This document shows, piece by piece, positions 32,792-40,900 of a DNA stretch of 42,266 bases; within the stretch, counting starts at the first letter, position 1, and the number at the start of each line of letters is the position of its first letter. Both the position numbers and the translations under genes were made by a program. Under the pieces are notes generated by a model that saw only the letters and a list, made by a program, of their open reading frames with translations, did no database searches and was not told the DNA's origin. The DNA is from RHKX01 sp964641695 (GTDB taxonomy: Bacteria > Actinomycetota > Thermoleophilia > Solirubrobacterales > 70-9): the NCBI GenBank assembly GCA_964641695.1, contig CAZXKG010000012.1:1-42266 (forward strand). The letters run 5' to 3'.

Positions 32792-33082
32792 ATGACTCAC
32801 AAGGTCGGAGCCAAGGGTCAGGTCGTGATCCCGAAGGAGATCCGGGATCAGCTCGGGATCGAGCCCGGGGACGAGGTCGATTTCGAGACCGATGGGGTGG
32901 AAGTGCGTGTTCGTCGTGCCGAGGATGATCGGGAAGCGCGGCGGCGGCGAATCGATGCGTTGCGGGGGATCTGGGCTGGAATTCCCGGGTTGAGCACCGA
33001 CGATCTGCTCGCCGAGCGCCGGGCTGAGCGCGAGCGGGAGGAACGTAAGGCACAGAGGCTCCTACATGGTCGTCTTGGATAG
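32792..33082 (+). CDS. vapB: VapB-type antitoxin (AbrB/MazE fold)
   Basis: A 96-residue antitoxin. Residues 1-42 form a SpoVT/AbrB DNA-binding domain (VGAKGQVVIPKEIRDQLGIEPGDEV). The charged C-terminal helix (DDLLAERRAEREREERKAQR) should wrap the toxin. It overlaps vapC by 17 nt, the usual coupled arrangement, and should repress its own promoter. Confidence 0.88.
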   Translation: MTHKVGAKGQVVIPKEIRDQLGIEPGDEVDFETDGVEVRVRRAEDDREARRRRIDALRGIWAGIPGLSTDDLLAERRAEREREERKAQRLLHGRLG

Positions 33083-33452
33083 CTGGGCGGCGGTCGCACA
33101 TCTTCGCAACGAAGGCGCGGCCGACCGCGTTCGCGAGGCATGGCTCGAGGATGGCGCCGCGATGTGCACCGTGAATCTCGGTGAGGTGCTGTATCTCGAG
33201 TTACGGGTCAGGGGCTACGAGGATGGACACGGGGCCGTGCGAGAGCTGATCGCTGGGGTGACCGTGGTCGAGGCCGACTGGGACCTCGTCAGCGCTGCGT
33301 CCGAGGTCAAGGCGGCCGGTGGGCTGTCCTATCCGGACGCGTTCTGCCTCGTCACTGCCGAGCGGCTGCGCGCGCCGCTGCTCACCGGCGATCCGGAGAT
33401 CATCGACCGGGCTCCCTCTCGCGATGTCGAGGTGATCGACCTTCGGGGCTGA
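33066..33452 (+). CDS. vapC: VapC-type PIN-domain ribonuclease toxin
   Basis: A 128-residue PIN nuclease. The acidic metal-binding residues are Asp5 (VVLDSWA), Glu40 (VNLGEV), Asp91 (SYPDAF) and Asp109 (LTGDPE). VapC toxins cleave tRNA or rRNA when released from the antitoxin. It overlaps vapB. The module looks intact. Confidence 0.9.
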   Translation: MVVLDSWAAVAHLRNEGAADRVREAWLEDGAAMCTVNLGEVLYLELRVRGYEDGHGAVRELIAGVTVVEADWDLVSAASEVKAAGGLSYPDAFCLVTAERLRAPLLTGDPEIIDRAPSRDVEVIDLRG

Positions 33453-33480
33453 TCTGGCTAGCGCCGTTTGCTGCTCCGCG

Positions 33481-34761
33481 GTGCCAATATCGCCCCTTCT
33501 CGCGCCGCTCCTGTGCCGCTCGTTCGATGGTTACGATCACGGCATCTCCGGAGAAGAGCCTTCAGCCGAGGAGAGCCCGCCGGCCGCCGATGGCGATCAT
33601 GTCGTCGGCGAGGCTTCGTCCGTCGCCTTCAAGGAGACGACCAAGGTCTACCCAGGGGCGAGCGCCCCGGCGGTCGACGCTCTGACCCTCGAGGTTCCCG
33701 CCGGAGACATCTGCGTGCTCGTCGGTCCCTCCGGCTGCGGCAAGACGACCGCGATGCGGATGGTCAACCGGACCGTGGAGATCACCTCGGGCGACATCGA
33801 GATCGGCGGGGAGACGGTCCGCAGCCGCTCTCCCGCGCAGCTTCGGCGTGAGATCGGCTACGTGATCCAGCAGATCGGTCTCTTCCCGCACTGGACGATC
33901 GCCGAGAACATCGCCACGGTCCCCGGTTTGCTCGGCTGGAGCAAGGCGCAGAAGCAGGAGCGCGTCCGCGAGCTGCTCGAGCTGATCTCGCTGCCGGCGG
34001 ACGTCGCAGGCCGCTATCCCTCGCAGCTCTCGGGCGGGCAGCAGCAGCGCGTCGGCGTCGCCCGCGCCCTCGCCGCCGACCCGCCGGTGATGCTGATGGA
34101 CGAGCCCTTCGGCGCGATCGACCCGATCAACCGCGAGCGGCTGCAGAACGAGTTCCTGCGGCTGCAGGCCGAGATCCGCAAGACGATCCTCTTCGTCACC
34201 CACGACATCGACGAGGCGATCAAGATGGGCGATCGGATCGCGGTGCTGCGGGATGGCGGGAAGCTGGCCCAGTACGCGAGCCCGGCGGAGTTGCTGATGG
34301 AGCCCGCCAACGCCTTCGTCGAGGACTTCGTCGGTGCCGACCGCGCGCTCAAGCGGCTGGCGCTGATGCGGGTCTCCGACGTCGATCTGTGGACGGCGCC
34401 GATGGTCCGGGCCGGGCAGGCGACAGCTGAGGTCCGCAGCCGGCTCGCCAACGCCGAGGTCCGCTGGGCGTTGCTCGTGGACGGCGACGGCAAGCCCCAG
34501 GGCTGGCTCTCGGAGAAGGATCTGACGGCCGAGGTGGTGCCTGCGGTCCCCGACATAGCTCCCAACCCGATCCTCGACCGCGACGACGTCCTCCGCGACG
34601 CGCTCTCCGACTTGCTGCAGTCGCAGAGCCGCTACGCGCCGGTCGTCGATGCCAGAGGCGTCGTCACCGGCGTCCTCTCGCTCGAGCTGATCTCCGACTT
34701 CCTCTCCTCCGACGAGGCGGCCATCGAGGAGCATTCCGCCTCCGAGCGCCCGCTGGTCTGA
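33481..34761 (+). CDS. opuCA: Osmoprotectant ABC transporter ATP-binding protein
   Basis: A 426-residue ATPase of the glycine betaine/carnitine/choline uptake family. Walker A is GPSGCGKTT, the Q-loop is VIQQIGLFPHWTI, the signature is LSGGQQQRVGVARAL, and Walker B is VMLMDEPFGAIDP. A C-terminal pair of CBS domains (about 305-410, ending SRYAPVVDARGVVTGVLSLELISDF) probably senses ionic strength or nucleotides. The frame has about 45 extra residues before SVAFKETTKVYPGA; GTG 33481 is the only standard in-frame start and lacks a ribosome binding site, so the true start is uncertain. First gene of a four-gene transporter operon. Confidence 0.92.
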   Translation: MPISPLLAPLLCRSFDGYDHGISGEEPSAEESPPAADGDHVVGEASSVAFKETTKVYPGASAPAVDALTLEVPAGDICVLVGPSGCGKTTAMRMVNRTVEITSGDIEIGGETVRSRSPAQLRREIGYVIQQIGLFPHWTIAENIATVPGLLGWSKAQKQERVRELLELISLPADVAGRYPSQLSGGQQQRVGVARALAADPPVMLMDEPFGAIDPINRERLQNEFLRLQAEIRKTILFVTHDIDEAIKMGDRIAVLRDGGKLAQYASPAELLMEPANAFVEDFVGADRALKRLALMRVSDVDLWTAPMVRAGQATAEVRSRLANAEVRWALLVDGDGKPQGWLSEKDLTAEVVPAVPDIAPNPILDRDDVLRDALSDLLQSQSRYAPVVDARGVVTGVLSLELISDFLSSDEAAIEEHSASERPLV

Positions 34762-34766
34762 GGTCC

Positions 34767-35522
34767 GTGCTCGGCCTCCCGAACCTCGATCCGGCCCTGC
34801 TGCTTCTGCTCGGCCAGGGCGACGGCTTCGTGCGCGACCCGGCCGACTCCGCCTCGAGCTGCGTCGCCGACAACGACACGATCTGCTTCGGCTGGGCCTT
34901 CGACAACATCGGCGACTACGTCACCCCCACCCTGGAGCACCTGCTGCTGGTCGGTGTCTCCGTCGCCGCCGGCCTCGCGATCGCGATGTTCCTCGCCGTG
35001 GTCTCCTACCGCAACAAGGTCCTCGTCCCGGCGATCGTCGGCGCCACCGGGATCATCTACACGATCCCCAGCATCGCCCTCTTCCTGCTGCTGCTGCCGA
35101 TCACGGGCCGCGGCACCGTCACCGCGTTGATCGCGCTCACCCTCTACACGCTGCAGATCATCTACCGCAACATCGTCACCGGGCTGTCGAACGTGCCCGA
35201 CTCGGCCCGCGAAGCCGGCCGCGGGATGGGGATGACCGACCGCCAGCTCCTCTGGAAGGTGGAGATGCCGCTCGCCGTGCCCGAGATCATCGCCGGGGTG
35301 CGGATCGCGACGGTCTCCACGGTGGCGATCGCCACGCTCGCGGTCTTCGCCGGCGCCGGCGGACTCGGAGAGGAGATCTACGGCGCGATCCAGGAGGGTG
35401 CGTTCAAGACCGGGATCGTCATCCCCAGCGTTCTCGCGATCATGATCGCCCTGATCTTCGACGCGCTCTGCCTGCTCGCACAGCGGCTGATCTCCCCCTG
35501 GAGGACGGTGCGGCCCGTATGA
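34767..35522 (+). CDS. opuCB: Osmoprotectant ABC transporter permease (first)
   Basis: A 251-residue permease of the BPD-transporter fold with about six helices. IYTIPSIALFLLLLPITGRG and the EAA loop (DSAREAGRGMGMTDRQLLWKVEMPLAVPEIIAGV) are typical of the OpuCB group. The N-terminus carries an odd acidic, Cys-containing segment (SASSCVADNDTICFGWAF) before the first helix, probably outside. GTG start, 5 bp after opuCA. Its stop overlaps the next start (ATGA at 35519). Confidence 0.92.
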   Translation: MLGLPNLDPALLLLLGQGDGFVRDPADSASSCVADNDTICFGWAFDNIGDYVTPTLEHLLLVGVSVAAGLAIAMFLAVVSYRNKVLVPAIVGATGIIYTIPSIALFLLLLPITGRGTVTALIALTLYTLQIIYRNIVTGLSNVPDSAREAGRGMGMTDRQLLWKVEMPLAVPEIIAGVRIATVSTVAIATLAVFAGAGGLGEEIYGAIQEGAFKTGIVIPSVLAIMIALIFDALCLLAQRLISPWRTVRPV

Positions 35523-36277
35523 GCGTCGTGGCGACGCTCGCCCTTCCGGTCCTCCCGGTGGCGGACCTCTTCAGCTCGTTCGGTGGCGCGGTCGAGTTCA
35601 TCTTCAGCTCGCGCGAGGCGGTCGGCGGCGGCGTTCAGGTCGGCGGCTTGGAGCAGGTCGGGGAGCTGCTGCTCCGGCAGGTCTGGGTCAGCTTCCTCGC
35701 CCTCGGGATCGCCCTGGCGATCGCGATGCCGATCGGGGTCTACCTCGGACACCGGGGGACGGGCGAGCTGCTCGCCGTCGCGATCGGCAACGCGGGGCGG
35801 GCGATCCCCGAGCTCGCCCTGATCGCGTTGATGGCGGCCTTCATCGGCGTCGGCGTTCTCAACCTGACCGTGGCGCTGATGGTCCTCGGGCTGCCGCCGA
35901 TCCTGACCAACTCCTTCGTCGCGATCCGCCAGGTGGACCGCTCCGCGGTCGAGGCTGCCCGCGGCGTCGGGATGACCGAGTGGGAGGTGATCCGGAAGGT
36001 CGAGCTGCCGCTGGCGATCCCGACGATCATGGGCGGGGTGAGGACCTCAGCGGTCAACATCATCGCCACGGCGACGATCGCCCCGATCGCCGGTGTCCTC
36101 ACCCTGGGCGATTTCATCATCAACCGCAACGTCTACGGGGACGAGGGGGTGCTCGCGGGAGCCATCGTCGTCGCGCTGCTCGCCCTCGCCGTCGAGCTGC
36201 TCCTGGCTCGGCTGCAGAAGGCGCTCACACCGCGCGGGATGAGAATCGGGGCCGAAACCGCCGCCGCCAATGCATAG
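35519..36277 (+). CDS. opuCD: Osmoprotectant ABC transporter permease (second)
   Basis: A 252-residue permease paralogous to the previous one. NAGRAIPELALIALMAAFIGVG and the EAA loop SAVEAARGVGMTEWEVIRKVELPLAIPTIMGGV are present. It forms the membrane channel with its partner. ATG overlaps the upstream stop, indicating coupling. Confidence 0.92.
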   Translation: MSVVATLALPVLPVADLFSSFGGAVEFIFSSREAVGGGVQVGGLEQVGELLLRQVWVSFLALGIALAIAMPIGVYLGHRGTGELLAVAIGNAGRAIPELALIALMAAFIGVGVLNLTVALMVLGLPPILTNSFVAIRQVDRSAVEAARGVGMTEWEVIRKVELPLAIPTIMGGVRTSAVNIIATATIAPIAGVLTLGDFIINRNVYGDEGVLAGAIVVALLALAVELLLARLQKALTPRGMRIGAETAAANA

Positions 36278-36337
36278 GATCGGCGGAGCGAAAGCGCGGG
36301 GGCAGATTCCGCGAAGCAATCACGGGAGGAACGAAGG

Positions 36338-37327
36338 ATGAGCACGAAGACCCGACTACGAGGGCTGTTGGCTCTGATTGCCGCGGGGGCGCTGATCGCG
36401 TTCGCCGGCTGTGGAGACTCAGACGACGAGACGACCACCGACGAGGCGGCAGGCGGCGACGCCGATGCGGCGCTGATCGCCAGCAACCCCGCCAACAGCG
36501 AGATCGCACTGACGATCGGCTCGAAGAACTTCACCGAGCAGCTGATCCTCGGCGAGATCTACTCACAGGCGCTGGCGGCCGCCGGCTACGACGTCAGCAC
36601 CGACCTCAACCTCGGCTCCGAGCAGGTCGCTCTGAAGGCCCTGGAGTCGGGCGAGATCAGCGGCTACCCCGAGTACACCTCGACCGCCCTGACCTCGTTC
36701 TTCGACTACGCGCCGGAGGACGTCCCCGGTAGCGCCGAGGACGCCTACGAGCAGAGCAAGCAGGACTTCGCCGACAAGGGCCTGGTCGCCTACCCACCGA
36801 CGCCGTTCTCCTCGGCCAACGCGGTCGGTCTGCTGACCTCGACCGCCGAGGAGCTCGAGCTCGAGTCGATCTCCGACCTGGAGGGCAAGTCCCAGGACCT
36901 GACCCTGTCCGGATCGCCCGAGTGCCGCCAGCGGATCGACTGCCTGGTCGGCCTCGAGCAGAACTACGGGCTCGACTTCAAGAAGTTCACCCCGGTGGAC
37001 ATCGGCCTGCGCTACGAAGTGCTCGACAACGGCGACGCCGACCTGTCGATCCTGTTCACGACCGACGCGCAGCTGTTCGTCAACGCCGATCAGTACACGA
37101 TCCTCGAGGACGATCAGGGCGTGCTGCCGGCCGGGAACGTGATGTTCATCGCCTCCGAGGAGGCCGCGAACGAGGCCGGAGACGACTTCGGCTCGACCAT
37201 CGAGGCGGTGCAGGAGAACCTCAGCCTCGAGGTCATGCAGGAGCTCAACTCCCGCGTCGACATCGACAAGGAGTCGGCCAAGCAGGTCGCGACCGACTAC
37301 CTGACGGAGTTCGGGTACATCGAGTGA
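36338..37327 (+). CDS. opuCC: Osmoprotectant-binding lipoprotein of the ABC transporter
   Basis: A 329-residue substrate-binding protein (OpuAC family). The lipobox IAFAGCGDS anchors the mature protein at Cys25; an acidic linker follows. The domain shows ALTIGSKNFTEQLILGEIYSQAL, a classical start for glycine betaine/choline/carnitine binders, YPEYTSTALTSFF, and FTTDAQLFVNADQYTILEDD. GGGAGGAACGAAGG lies just before the ATG. Operon order ATPase, permease, permease, binding protein is complete. The ligand (betaine, carnitine or choline) is not resolved. Confidence 0.94.
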   Translation: MSTKTRLRGLLALIAAGALIAFAGCGDSDDETTTDEAAGGDADAALIASNPANSEIALTIGSKNFTEQLILGEIYSQALAAAGYDVSTDLNLGSEQVALKALESGEISGYPEYTSTALTSFFDYAPEDVPGSAEDAYEQSKQDFADKGLVAYPPTPFSSANAVGLLTSTAEELELESISDLEGKSQDLTLSGSPECRQRIDCLVGLEQNYGLDFKKFTPVDIGLRYEVLDNGDADLSILFTTDAQLFVNADQYTILEDDQGVLPAGNVMFIASEEAANEAGDDFGSTIEAVQENLSLEVMQELNSRVDIDKESAKQVATDYLTEFGYIE

Positions 37328-37334
37328 GCCACCG

Positions 37335-37823
37335 GTGGATCTGACGAAGCTCTCACGGGCGGAATGGGCAGGGCTGGCAGCGTCAGCCCTGCTCGTTCTG
37401 GCCGTGCTCTTCATGCCCTGGTACTCGCTCGCCGAGAACCCGACCAGGGACATGGGGGAGGGCTTCGTCTGTGGGGTGGACGACTACTCCTGCACCGGAT
37501 TCGAGACCTTCCCGATCCTGCGCTGGCTGCTCCTGCTCGGCGCGCTGGCGCCCTGGATCCTCGCCTACATCATCGTCCGCGGCCATCACCTGTCCTGGCC
37601 GCGCGGTGAGATGACGATGATCGTCGGCTTCACCGCCTTCGTCCTCGTCTTCTACAACGGCCTGATCGACATCCCCGGCTCTAACGCCGAGGAGATCGGC
37701 GTCAGCGAGGACTACGGCTACTGGGTCGCCCTATTGGCCTCGGCCGGAATCGCCCTGGCCGGCCTCTGGCGCTCGATCGAGGAGCAGGGGACGAGGCCAA
37801 GGAAGCCGCCGGGGACGGTCTGA
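37335..37823 (+). CDS. Four-helix membrane protein of unknown function
   Basis: A 162-residue membrane protein starting at GTG 37335, 7 bp after the transporter gene. Helices are AGLAASALLVLAVLFMPWY, ILRWLLLLGALAPWILAYII, EMTMIVGFTAFVLVFYNGL and YGYWVALLASAGIALAGLW. Between helices 1 and 2 is CGVDDYSCTGFETFP, with two cysteines probably outside. It resembles small actinobacterial proteins with no assigned role. It is probably the last gene of the osmoprotectant operon, since two hairpins follow it. Confidence 0.72.
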   Translation: MDLTKLSRAEWAGLAASALLVLAVLFMPWYSLAENPTRDMGEGFVCGVDDYSCTGFETFPILRWLLLLGALAPWILAYIIVRGHHLSWPRGEMTMIVGFTAFVLVFYNGLIDIPGSNAEEIGVSEDYGYWVALLASAGIALAGLWRSIEEQGTRPRKPPGTV

Positions 37824-37824
37824 C

Positions 37825-37856
37825 ATCTTGCTGACGCGGGGGTATGGCAGCAAGAT
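37825..37856. terminator. First hairpin after the osmoprotectant operon
   Basis: ATCTTGCTG and CAGCAAGAT form a perfect 9-bp stem around a 14-nt loop, 1 bp after the stop codon. Confidence 0.55.
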
Positions 37857-37885
37857 TGCTCGGGTTGTCTGAGCCAACTACAAGA

Positions 37886-37926
37886 CCAAGGCCTCACCTG
37901 GGATCTGATCCCAGGTGAGGCCTTGG
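37886..37926. terminator. 41-nt near-perfect palindrome
   Basis: Arms of 20 nt (37886-37905 and 37907-37926) are exact reverse complements around a single T; a folded RNA would have about 19 pairs and a three-base loop. It lies between the convergent osmoprotectant operon and a small minus-strand gene, so it may be a bidirectional terminator. It is much more perfect than the other hairpins here. Confidence 0.75.
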
Positions 37927-37957
37927 GTGCTCCTTGGGATGCGCTGTCTTTAGACCA

Positions 37958-38377
37958 TCAAGGGCCGGAAACCCATACGACCTGCCCATCTTCGGCGCTG
38001 CAGACGGGAGCGTACGATGTTGGCTTCAGTTGACCGGAGTCAGCAGGTGCATCAGGCATCGTCGCCCCGTCGCCTCTGTGTCCCTCGACATAGGCGAGCG
38101 GTGCATGTGCGCCTCGGTCTTCAACGAGGAGGTACTGCCCGTCGCACTTGATCTGCTTTCCCTGGGCGTTGATCACTCGCGTAACGGCATGGTCATCTGC
38201 CGCTACCTCATTCAATTCCCCTGCTTCCAGAGCTTTCGTCTGGGTCGCCAAGGCCTCCGCTGCATAATCATCGGCTGGCTCATCGTTGCTGGGGTTGGCG
38301 GCGGCGAGCACCGCACCCGTTGCTGCTATCACCAAGATGGAGAAGGCAACGAGGATCGTGGTTCTCTTCTTATTCAT
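37958..38377 (-). CDS. Small exported or membrane-anchored protein
   Basis: A 139-residue unknown protein. The N-terminus MNKKRTTILVAFSILVIAATGAVLAAA is a signal anchor or signal peptide. The mature part is short and polar with KQIKCDGQYLLVEDRG and YAPVCSAEDGQVVWVSGP, giving two cysteines that could pair. AGGAGAT lies 7 nt before the ATG. GC content looks lower than in neighbours, and codon choice is more mixed, suggesting acquisition. It is 13 bp downstream of the next gene on the same strand. Confidence 0.75.
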   Translation of the reverse strand: MNKKRTTILVAFSILVIAATGAVLAAANPSNDEPADDYAAEALATQTKALEAGELNEVAADDHAVTRVINAQGKQIKCDGQYLLVEDRGAHAPLAYVEGHRGDGATMPDAPADSGQLKPTSYAPVCSAEDGQVVWVSGP

Positions 38378-38390
38378 GGTCTATCTCCTG

Positions 38391-38852
38391 TCATCCACCG
38401 GGCCAGCTGTGGCTCGGTGAGTAGACGTTGCCTCCATGCCAGCTTCCGTCCCAGCGCGCATGGTGAAAGCCCTTGGCTCGATATGCACCATTTCCGCAAG
38501 GGGTGTTAAGTGCGGGAACCTCCGGCGTGTAGGTGAAGTAGCTGGGGACTCCGTTCGTGTAGATGCCCGAGTCGTAGGACTGGCACATCCCCCACGTTCC
38601 CCCGCTCTTCTTCTGAAGCACGGCCCTCGCCCGGATCTTCTCAGCGGCCTTCGGATACAGGGTGGAGGTACAGGTCCCGCCGGAGTACGCGCGGACACTC
38701 GTGAAAGCGCTGAAGAACGAGTTGCTTGCATTCGAGCCGTGCCCGATGGTTGCCGTTCCAACAACACATTGACCAGAACCGTGAGCGGTTACTCCGTTGT
38801 TGCTTGGGTCATCTGCACTGCGGACGAAACCCCCGAACTCGGCGAACCACAT
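38391..38852 (-). CDS. Cysteine-rich secreted-type protein lacking a visible signal peptide
   Basis: A 153-residue unknown protein rich in Gly, Ser, Thr and aromatic residues, with four cysteines (GQCVVG, GTCTST, GMCQSY, TPCGNG) as in secreted proteins. The start MWFAEFGGFVRSADD has no signal peptide, no ribosome binding site, and an in-frame stop only seven codons upstream. The gene may therefore have lost its 5' end. It is followed after 13 bp by the small exported protein, with which it probably forms a unit. Base composition is lower in GC than the flanks. No family was recognised. Confidence 0.6.
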   Translation of the reverse strand: MWFAEFGGFVRSADDPSNNGVTAHGSGQCVVGTATIGHGSNASNSFFSAFTSVRAYSGGTCTSTLYPKAAEKIRARAVLQKKSGGTWGMCQSYDSGIYTNGVPSYFTYTPEVPALNTPCGNGAYRAKGFHHARWDGSWHGGNVYSPSHSWPGG

Positions 38853-38952
38853 CGGTTGGCGAAATCGTGGTCAACGCCCATCGCGACCCTCGTGCGCGAG
38901 CCTATGAACTTCGATGGCCTCGGGAAGGAGGCAGTGTTCGTGCCGCACGGGA

Positions 38953-38958
38953 TACGGT
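38953..38958 (+). promoter_or_regulatory. Possible -10 of leaderless glpX transcript
   Basis: TACGGT lies 6 nt before the ATG at 38965, supporting that start over an upstream in-frame start at 38914. Confidence 0.4.
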
Positions 38959-38964
38959 TCGGCC

Positions 38965-39981
38965 ATGTCCCTGATCTCGCAGGACAACCGTCCTGGCTCC
39001 AAGCCCGACCGTAACCTCGCCCTCGAGCTCGTCCGCGTCACCGAAGCGGCAGCGCTTGCCGCCGCCCGCTGGGTCGGACGGGGCGACAAGGAGGCCGCCG
39101 ACGGCGCCGCGGTCGATGCGATGCGCCTGCTGATCAACACGGTCCCGATGGACGGGATCGTCGTGATCGGCGAGGGCGAGAAGGACGAGGCGCCGATGCT
39201 CTTCAACGGCGAGGAGATCGGCGACGGCAGCCCGCCACGGGTCGACATCGCCGTCGATCCACTCGAGGGCACGCGCCTCTGCGCGATGGGCCGCCCCGGC
39301 TCACTCGCGGTGATCGCGCTGTCGGAGCGCGGTTCGATGTTCGACCCCGGCCCGTGCGTATACATGGAGAAGCTCGCCGGCGGGCCCGAGATCGCCGACT
39401 GCCTGAGCCTGACAGAGCCGATCGGCGACGTCGTCAAGCGGGTCGCCGAGCGCCGCGGCGTCAGCCCGACCGAGATCACCACCGTGATCCTCGACCGCGA
39501 GCGCCACAACGAGGGCGTGCGCCAGATCCGCGAGGCCGGGAGCCGGATCCGCTTCATCACCGACGGCGACGTCTCCGCCGCCCTGCTCGCGGTCATGCCG
39601 GGCACCGGCGTCGACCTCCTGTGGGGCATCGGCGGCACGCCGGAGGGAGTGATCTCCGCCGCCGCGATCAAGTGCCTCGGCGGCGAGATGCTGGGCCGCC
39701 TCTGGCCCCGCGACGACGACGAGCGCAAGGCCGCCACCGACGCCGGCTACGAGATCGAGCGGGTCCTCGCCGTCGAGGACCTCGTCTCCGGCAACGACGC
39801 CTTCTTCGCCGCCAGCGGCGTCACCGACGGCGATCTGCTGGAGGGCGTCCGCTACCACGACAAGGGCTACGCGACGACCGAGTCCCTGGTCATGCGCTCC
39901 CGCTCCGGGACCGTCCGCCGGATCAGCGGCCGCCACGACCAGAACAAGCTGCGCGAGATCACCGGCGGCCGCTACGGGTAG
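38965..39981 (+). CDS. glpX: Class II fructose-1,6-bisphosphatase
   Basis: A 338-residue gluconeogenic phosphatase. Signatures are VPMDGIVVIGEGEKDEAPML and DIAVDPLEGTRLC (metal and phosphate binding), LDRERHNEGV, and LWGIGGTPEGVISAAAIKCLGG. It converts fructose-1,6-bisphosphate to fructose-6-phosphate; GlpX is the usual form in Actinobacteria. The start MSLISQDNRP is taken from family length and the upstream hexamer. It ends 1 bp from the stop of the convergent YihY gene. Confidence 0.95.
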   Translation: MSLISQDNRPGSKPDRNLALELVRVTEAAALAAARWVGRGDKEAADGAAVDAMRLLINTVPMDGIVVIGEGEKDEAPMLFNGEEIGDGSPPRVDIAVDPLEGTRLCAMGRPGSLAVIALSERGSMFDPGPCVYMEKLAGGPEIADCLSLTEPIGDVVKRVAERRGVSPTEITTVILDRERHNEGVRQIREAGSRIRFITDGDVSAALLAVMPGTGVDLLWGIGGTPEGVISAAAIKCLGGEMLGRLWPRDDDERKAATDAGYEIERVLAVEDLVSGNDAFFAASGVTDGDLLEGVRYHDKGYATTESLVMRSRSGTVRRISGRHDQNKLREITGGRYG

Positions 39982-39982
39982 C

Positions 39983-40900
39983 TCAGGGGAGCCACTCGGG
40001 CTCCTCGGGGGATTCGCCCTGCTCGCCCTTCGGGTTGCGCATCGCCTCGAAATCGCCGGTCATGCCCCTCAGCTTGCCGGTGTCGTGGAGCTCGAAGCGG
40101 AGGGCGTTGATCACCGCGCCGGCCAGTAGGCCGAGGGCGAGCAGGTAGAACCAGATCAGGGCGACGAGGATGAAGCTGACGATCCGCCCGAACTCGTTCA
40201 AGGTGGAGAGGTTGACCAGGTAGAAGGGGAAGGCGAGGTTGAGGATCGAGCCCGCCACCGCCATGAACAGCGCCCCCGGCCAGACCCCGCGCCACGGCAG
40301 GTGCCCCTTCGGCACCGCCCAGTAGATCAGGCAGAGGATCAGGAAGCTGAGCAGGACGCCACCGCCGAGCAGGGCGATGTTGAGCAGCCAGTCGAGCTCC
40401 GAGAGCCCGAAGGGAAGATCGTCGAGTCCGGCGGCGACGAGGCTCTCGATCGCCGGGATCAGGACGCTGGCCGCGAGGAAGAACGCGACCACGAAGAGCA
40501 TGATCAGCGAGAAGCGCTTCTGCGCCCACCAGCCGCGGCACTGGACGTGGTAGATCCGGCAGAAGGCGGTGTCCATCGCTCCCCAGAAGGAGGCGCCGAT
40601 CCAGAGCCCGGCGACGATCGCGACGATCCCGATCTCGGTCGAGTTCGTGGCGAGCTGGTCGAGGGTCGACTGCAGGGTGTCCTGCTCGGTCGAGGGGAAG
40701 AGCTCCTGCAGGTCGCGCAGGATCGTCGACTGGATGTCGGCGCTCTGCAGCAGCTGACCTGCGATGAACAGCAGCAGCAGGGTGAAGGGGAAGACGGAGA
40801 GGAGCAGGTTGTAGGCGACCATGCCCGCCATCCCCGTGATGTTCTCCTCGTAGGCGCGCCGCCAGAATGCGCCGAGCGAGCGTCGAAGGCGACCGCTCAA
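39983..40900 (-). CDS. YihY/BrkB family membrane protein
   Basis: A 305-residue integral membrane protein with about six helices. GMAGMVAYNLLLSVFPFTLLLLFIA is the family's first conserved helix (AYnllLSvFP), and LWIGASFWGAMDTAFCRIYHV, IYWAVPKGHLPWRGVWPGAL and IVSFILVALIWFYLLALGLLAGAVINA follow. The family was once called RNase BN or virulence factor BrkB; its real function is unclear. The start overlaps the stop of the next gene as ATGA (40897-40900). Confidence 0.9.
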   Translation of the reverse strand: MSGRLRRSLGAFWRRAYEENITGMAGMVAYNLLLSVFPFTLLLLFIAGQLLQSADIQSTILRDLQELFPSTEQDTLQSTLDQLATNSTEIGIVAIVAGLWIGASFWGAMDTAFCRIYHVQCRGWWAQKRFSLIMLFVVAFFLAASVLIPAIESLVAAGLDDLPFGLSELDWLLNIALLGGGVLLSFLILCLIYWAVPKGHLPWRGVWPGALFMAVAGSILNLAFPFYLVNLSTLNEFGRIVSFILVALIWFYLLALGLLAGAVINALRFELHDTGKLRGMTGDFEAMRNPKGEQGESPEEPEWLP

